Positions 41,080 through 44,707 of a DNA stretch of 44,707 nucleotides are shown here, one piece after another; within the stretch, counting starts at the first letter, position 1, and the number at the start of each line of letters is the position of its first letter. Where the stretch lies: positions 1-44,707 of the forward strand of contig CANJPT010000024.1 in the NCBI GenBank assembly GCA_947476195.1, given 5' to 3'. Position numbers and translations under genes: made by a program. Below the pieces are notes generated by a model. The model saw only the letters and a list, made by a program, of their open reading frames with translations. It ran no database searches and was not told where the DNA came from. This stretch comes from Lewinellaceae bacterium. Its GTDB lineage: Bacteria > Bacteroidota > Bacteroidia > Chitinophagales > Saprospiraceae.

Positions 41080-43065
41080 TCACAGGTGTTTCGTTTCCAG
41101 CAACAAAAACGAATACGGCTCGATCTTCAGGAAACTACCATCTGCTTCCATGGCACATATTTCGTTTTGCCAGTGATCGAACAGCGGGACGTGCAGCCCT
41201 TGGTCACTGATGATGCTACTATAAATATGGACAGCATGAGCACTAAAATTGAAAAGACAGCAAAGTTTTTGATTACCATGCGTCCGCACGAAACCAGCTA
41301 CATGATGGTGGTGATGCGTATTCAGCCAGCTAATATTTTTGGTATCCGCAACCACGGGTAATGATTTTCGGATACTCAATAGTTTTTGCGTAGCTGAAAA
41401 AATGCGATGTTCTATCGTTCCAGCCTTTTCTGCTTTCTTATTCTTTTTCCAGTCCATGACCGGTCGGTGCATCCAGCGATTGTCATAACTTTTAGCCGGG
41501 TCTTTCAGATAACTGTAATCATTGGTATAACCCAACTCGTCGCCATAAAACAGCATGGGTACGCCGCCGATGAAAAAACTGCAGGCCTGCATCAGCAGGA
41601 TGCGGCGGATGGCCATTTCAATATCAGCTTCATGCTTTGCTTCCAAAGCCTTTTCCAAACCACATAAAGAAGCGAGTGTTCCGCTGATTCGGGCATCCAG
41701 CGTTTTTGGATTTACGGAAAATAAGGCTCCTTTCGCCGGCGAATAATTCAGGGCGCCGGAATAGTAGTCTTGGATGAATTTTCGATGTTCATAAGGCGAA
41801 AACCCGGCTTGCTCAATGGCTGCATCCTCGTATCCCATTCCGATATCGTCGTGGCAACGGGTGTAGGTGATCCAGGAAGCGCCATAGGGTTTTTGCAGCA
41901 GGTCTTGCTGAGAAGCCCGCATTACCCGCGTATCGCCTGTAGCCAGGGTATCCCATTGGGTGGCCATCTGCGTGGCATTGTAGGCAAAATCGCATTCCCG
42001 GGCCGTAAAGGGGCCAGTGCCAAAATATTTCATGATCTCCTTGGGCGCCACAATAGCTTCACCCAGCAAGGCCATACCTGGTGTGGCACATTCCACGCAT
42101 AACTTAATCAGTCGGAGTATCGTGTGGGCTTCCGCAAGATTTTGGCAGCTGGTACCCATTTTTTTCCAGATAAATGCCGGGGCATCGACGCGTAAAACAT
42201 CCACGCCTAGATTGGCATAAAAGAAAATGGTGTCCAGCATTTCGCAGAGTACCTGAGGATTAGAGTAATTCAGGTCCCATTGGTAGTGGTGGAATACGGT
42301 CATGGCCCATTGTCCGCATTCTTCAACGTAGCTAAAACTGCCGGGAGCACTTTCCGGGAAAATATCCGGCATGTTTTGGTCAAAAATATCTGGCAGGCGA
42401 CGGTCTTTGTAGAAGTAGTAGTAATCCTGATATTTTGAATCGCCATTTTTGGCTTTCAAGGCCCATTCGTGCTGATTAGAGGTATGGTTGAGCACGATAT
42501 CGAGCATGACATACATGCCAGCATCGTTCATTTGCCGGATCAGTTGTTTCAAATCGTCGAGGGAGCCAAAGCGTTCGTCCACCGTTCGAAAATCTGATAC
42601 TGCATAGCCGCCGTCGCTCTCGTTGGGCGGACTTTGGAACAGCGGCATCAGGTGTAGGAAATTGACCCCGAGGTTCTGAAAGTAGTCGAGTTTGGTCCCG
42701 AGTTGTTTGAGATCTCCGCAAAACCGGTCCACATACAGGCTCATGCCGGCAATCTCATTGCTCAAAAACCAGTGATCCTTTTGAGCCTTTGCCTCATCGT
42801 TCAAATTTAGAAAAGCAGGCCGGTTGTGTGCTGCATCAGCTATCACCTGGATGAGTTGATTGAAGCCTTCTTCACCAAGCGGGTGTTCCTGATATAATTC
42901 CCGGTAGAGTATGCGTATGGCTGTTGCATTGGCCATCAGACGTGCATAAAACAGATCATCTCGGACCCCGAGGCCTTTTTGTGCAAGGATAGCGTTTATT
43001 TTAGGATGTAGATTGCGGTTGTACACGACAAAGTGGTTTTGAAAAATAATTGCTTTTTCTGCCAA
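41080..43065 (-). CDS. Amylosucrase-like glycoside hydrolase family 13 enzyme
   Basis: A 661-residue GH13 enzyme of the amylosucrase/sucrose hydrolase subfamily. The helical N-terminal domain (LFYARLMANATAIRILYREL) is followed by the barrel with LHLMPLFQSPPNESDGGYAVSDF. The catalytic set is Asp294 in VLRVDAPAF, Glu336 in LLGEAIV and Asp406 in TRCHDDIGMGYED, with spacing like amylosucrase. It would split sucrose and either transfer glucose to alpha-glucan or release it; no signal peptide, so cytosolic. The start is a TTG at 43065 with GAGAGG seven bases upstream, as no ATG fits the N terminus. That binding site sits in a hairpin (43071-43085). It lies 74 bases after a sugar transporter on the same strand. 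Confidence 0.9.
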   Translation of the reverse strand: MAEKAIIFQNHFVVYNRNLHPKINAILAQKGLGVRDDLFYARLMANATAIRILYRELYQEHPLGEEGFNQLIQVIADAAHNRPAFLNLNDEAKAQKDHWFLSNEIAGMSLYVDRFCGDLKQLGTKLDYFQNLGVNFLHLMPLFQSPPNESDGGYAVSDFRTVDERFGSLDDLKQLIRQMNDAGMYVMLDIVLNHTSNQHEWALKAKNGDSKYQDYYYFYKDRRLPDIFDQNMPDIFPESAPGSFSYVEECGQWAMTVFHHYQWDLNYSNPQVLCEMLDTIFFYANLGVDVLRVDAPAFIWKKMGTSCQNLAEAHTILRLIKLCVECATPGMALLGEAIVAPKEIMKYFGTGPFTARECDFAYNATQMATQWDTLATGDTRVMRASQQDLLQKPYGASWITYTRCHDDIGMGYEDAAIEQAGFSPYEHRKFIQDYYSGALNYSPAKGALFSVNPKTLDARISGTLASLCGLEKALEAKHEADIEMAIRRILLMQACSFFIGGVPMLFYGDELGYTNDYSYLKDPAKSYDNRWMHRPVMDWKKNKKAEKAGTIEHRIFSATQKLLSIRKSLPVVADTKNISWLNTHHHHHVAGFVRTHGNQKLCCLFNFSAHAVHIYSSIISDQGLHVPLFDHWQNEICAMEADGSFLKIEPYSFLLLETKHL

Positions 43066-43070
43066 TATTA

Positions 43071-43085
43071 AGCCTCTCCGAGGCT
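43071..43085 (-). promoter_or_regulatory. Hairpin over the ribosome-binding site of the amylosucrase gene
   Basis: AGCCTC (43071-43076) and GAGGCT (43080-43085) pair around a three-base loop. On the minus strand the second arm and loop make up GGAGAGG, the only Shine-Dalgarno-like sequence, 5 bases before the TTG start at 43065. The stem would hide it until opened, so translation may be tuned or coupled. Confidence 0.5.
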
Positions 43086-43139
43086 AAGGACTCCCAAAAT
43101 TCAGGTGAACTCATGTTTCAAACACAAAGTGCCCGTCAT

Positions 43140-44477
43140 TTAATGCCCGCCAGCATGCATAACTGGTGGTGCCTCATCGCTTTTTACGACGTTCATTCTC
43201 AACACTGCCAGGGCCGCTAAGAGCAACAAAACACCAGCAGCTTTGATGGCCATACCAGGGTCGCTCCCTAAAAAATACTTGTAAACCATCCCAAATGTAA
43301 GGGTTTCGATGATCATGGGAATTACGATCATCATGTTTATTATGCCCATATATACCCCAAAACGTTCCTTTGGAATACTTCCTACTACTAGCAAGTAAGG
43401 CACCGCCATGATACTGGCCCAGGCGACCCCAAAGCCGGTCATGGGAGCAAAGAGCAGGTATTTGTTTTCAATGCCAGAAAACAACATGAGTGCTACGCCT
43501 GCAATGCTCAGGCATGTAAAATGCACCCATTTGGGGCTATACTTTTTAGTGAGCCAAACCAGGCCGAAGGCAGAAAGGAAGGTGACAATATTATACCAGC
43601 CATTGACCAGGCCGGTCCAGGCCACCGCTTCTTCGTACAAGGACTTGTTTGCTTCACTCGAAGTATGCCAGACCGATTTGGCAATGCTGTGGGTGCAAAA
43701 TTGCCAATAGATAAAGAGCGCGTACCATTGAAAAAGATAGACCAGGGCAAGCTGCCACATTGTTTTAGGCATGTCTTTTATGGCGTTAAAAATTTCTACA
43801 AAGGGCCCAAAAAGACCGTGGTTGTTGCTCCGAATAAAAATCATTTCCTCCGGGCCAGGCGGTATTTCGGAGGTTGTGTGCATGGACCATAGCACCGAGC
43901 AGATGGAACAAACTCCGCCGACAAAAAACGATCCGTATACCCAGTATGGAATACCCGAAGCAGATGCTCCGGCAATGTTACTTTGAAAGAAATACAAGGA
44001 CAGGTTTGCCAGCGTGATACCCAGACCAGTGAAAAAACTCTGGGTCAAAAAGCCCAGGCTGTACTGCGTGGCGGGTAGTTTATCGGCCACAAAAGCACGA
44101 TAAGGCTCCATAGCTGTATTATTGCCCGCATCTAAGATCCACAAAAGTCCTACGGCCATCCAAAGGGTGCTGCTAAAGGGAAACAGAAACAGGCAAAGAC
44201 TGCACATGATAGCCCCGATTAAAAAGTAGGGCTTTCTTCGCCCATAGCTGGGATGCCAGGTTTTATCGCTCAAAGCACCGATGATAGGCTGGATAAGCAA
44301 GCCAGTCATTGGTCCTGCCAGATTGAGCAGGGGGAGTTGCCCGGGGTCAGCATGTAGGAAGGAATAAATCGGATTGATCGCCGTTTGCTGTAGTCCAAAG
44401 CTGTATTGGATCCCAAAGAATCCAAAGTTCATGTTGATGATCTGACTAAAGCTGAGGCTTGGTTTGGTGAAAGACAT
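43140..44477 (-). CDS. MFS sugar transporter (SLC45/sucrose-maltose type)
   Basis: A 445-residue transporter with about 12 membrane helices. The N terminus (MNFGFFGIQYSFGLQQTAINPIYSFL) and the loop GALSDKTWHPSYGRRKPYFLIGA match the SLC45/GPH-like sucrose and maltose symporters; the latter contains the MFS D-x-x-x-x-x-x-G-R-R-K/R loop motif. It probably imports sucrose or an alpha-glucoside with a proton at the inner membrane. It is followed on the same strand by the amylosucrase gene, whose enzyme would use the imported sugar; the spacer is 74 bases. A matching regulator is not in the window and would lie to the right. Confidence 0.88.
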   Translation of the reverse strand: MSFTKPSLSFSQIINMNFGFFGIQYSFGLQQTAINPIYSFLHADPGQLPLLNLAGPMTGLLIQPIIGALSDKTWHPSYGRRKPYFLIGAIMCSLCLFLFPFSSTLWMAVGLLWILDAGNNTAMEPYRAFVADKLPATQYSLGFLTQSFFTGLGITLANLSLYFFQSNIAGASASGIPYWVYGSFFVGGVCSICSVLWSMHTTSEIPPGPEEMIFIRSNNHGLFGPFVEIFNAIKDMPKTMWQLALVYLFQWYALFIYWQFCTHSIAKSVWHTSSEANKSLYEEAVAWTGLVNGWYNIVTFLSAFGLVWLTKKYSPKWVHFTCLSIAGVALMLFSGIENKYLLFAPMTGFGVAWASIMAVPYLLVVGSIPKERFGVYMGIINMMIVIPMIIETLTFGMVYKYFLGSDPGMAIKAAGVLLLLAALAVLRMNVVKSDEAPPVMHAGGH

Positions 44478-44680
44478 AGAGATAGAAAAAAGAGATAAAT
44501 AGAATTATGGGCGTTAAAGTAATGTGATTCAACCATGCGGATCAAAATTTATTTGGTTTTAAAAAATCGCAAAAGGTTTGCACCATGGTATCCCTTAAAC
44601 AAATACCTTTGTAACGAAAATTCGCTAAATTGAACTTTAACACTTTTGGCGTCCTCCTTTCAGCTATTCAGGGCACGTAT

Positions 44681-44707
44681 TCACTCATTCACGCCTCACT
44701 CATTCAC
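44681..44707. repeat. 12-base direct repeat at the right edge
   Basis: TCACTCATTCAC occurs at 44681-44692 and again at 44696-44707, where the window stops. The 15-base period suggests the start of a tandem array that continues outside. A related but imperfect run of ACTCAT words is seen before rpsB (34422-34440). Confidence 0.55.

Noticed and set aside
40822-41361. Open frame of 179 residues antisense to the amylosucrase gene's end
   Set aside because: More than half lies antisense to a well-supported gene, and the rest is low-complexity with no start signal; most likely chance.
1-44707. tRNA or rRNA genes in the intergenic regions
   Set aside because: No intergenic stretch shows a T-loop GGTTCGA-type motif with matching acceptor stems or rRNA-like sequence; occasional GTTCGA words fall inside protein genes.

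Overview
The window looks like chromosomal DNA of a Bacteroidota member, most likely of the Saprospiria (Haliscomenobacter/Lewinella-like). Four secreted proteins end in type IX secretion (T9SS) sorting domains with a PNP motif. Several promoters fit the Bacteroidetes -33 TTTG / -7 TAnnTTTG pattern. There is a DUF5723-type outer-membrane protein, and NspC belongs to the carboxynorspermidine polyamine route. The genus is inferred from these traits, not from a marker-gene comparison.

Layout. 1-445: what looks like the end of an insertion sequence abuts a broken copy of a GH3-family gene. 510-9058 (minus strand): three large T9SS cargo proteins (a propeller, a beta-helix, and a dockerin/cohesin-like protein) surround the intact GH3 gene. 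9242-11553 (plus): a translationally coupled carotenoid pair, crtI-crtB. 11563-14849 (minus): a GT2 glycosyltransferase fused to a degenerate sugar-phosphate transferase, and a lipase-like lipoprotein. 15307-17865 (plus): a T9SS protein and a BNR-repeat lipoprotein. 18014-21748 (minus): a 1244-residue fusion of cytochrome c, PA14, sorbosone-dehydrogenase-like propeller and 3-keto-glycoside hydrolase (DUF1080) domains. 21978-24632 (plus): alaS. 24705-32952 (minus): YheT-like hydrolase, DUF5723 protein plus a lipoprotein, nspC, a DUF58 protein, a small membrane protein and an RND adaptor with no pump beside it. 33451-36113 (plus): rplM-rpsI-rpsB-tsf with a strong terminator. 36271-38805 (plus): epimerase-CPBP protease-SDR operon. 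38920-40835 (plus): a small hypothetical, a TPR protein and another hypothetical. 41080-44477 (minus): a sugar transporter plus an amylosucrase, a compact sucrose/alpha-glucan uptake and use module.

The most unusual content is of two kinds. First, the intergenic DNA carries several families of palindromic or tandem repeats. TGACT-N3-AGTCA palindromes occur near GH3, and one repeat cluster sits in frame inside that gene. There is an ACAGGAT-repeat inverted element, two CACCGCTGAGGCGCAGAG inverted elements, and a TTGACCACATT motif repeated in two spacers of the ribosomal-protein cluster. Second, the four-domain fusion at 18014-21748 could couple sugar oxidation, electron transfer and 3-keto-glycoside cleavage in one chain. 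No tRNA, rRNA, CRISPR array, prophage or complete transposase was found. All functional calls were made by reading motifs, without database searches.
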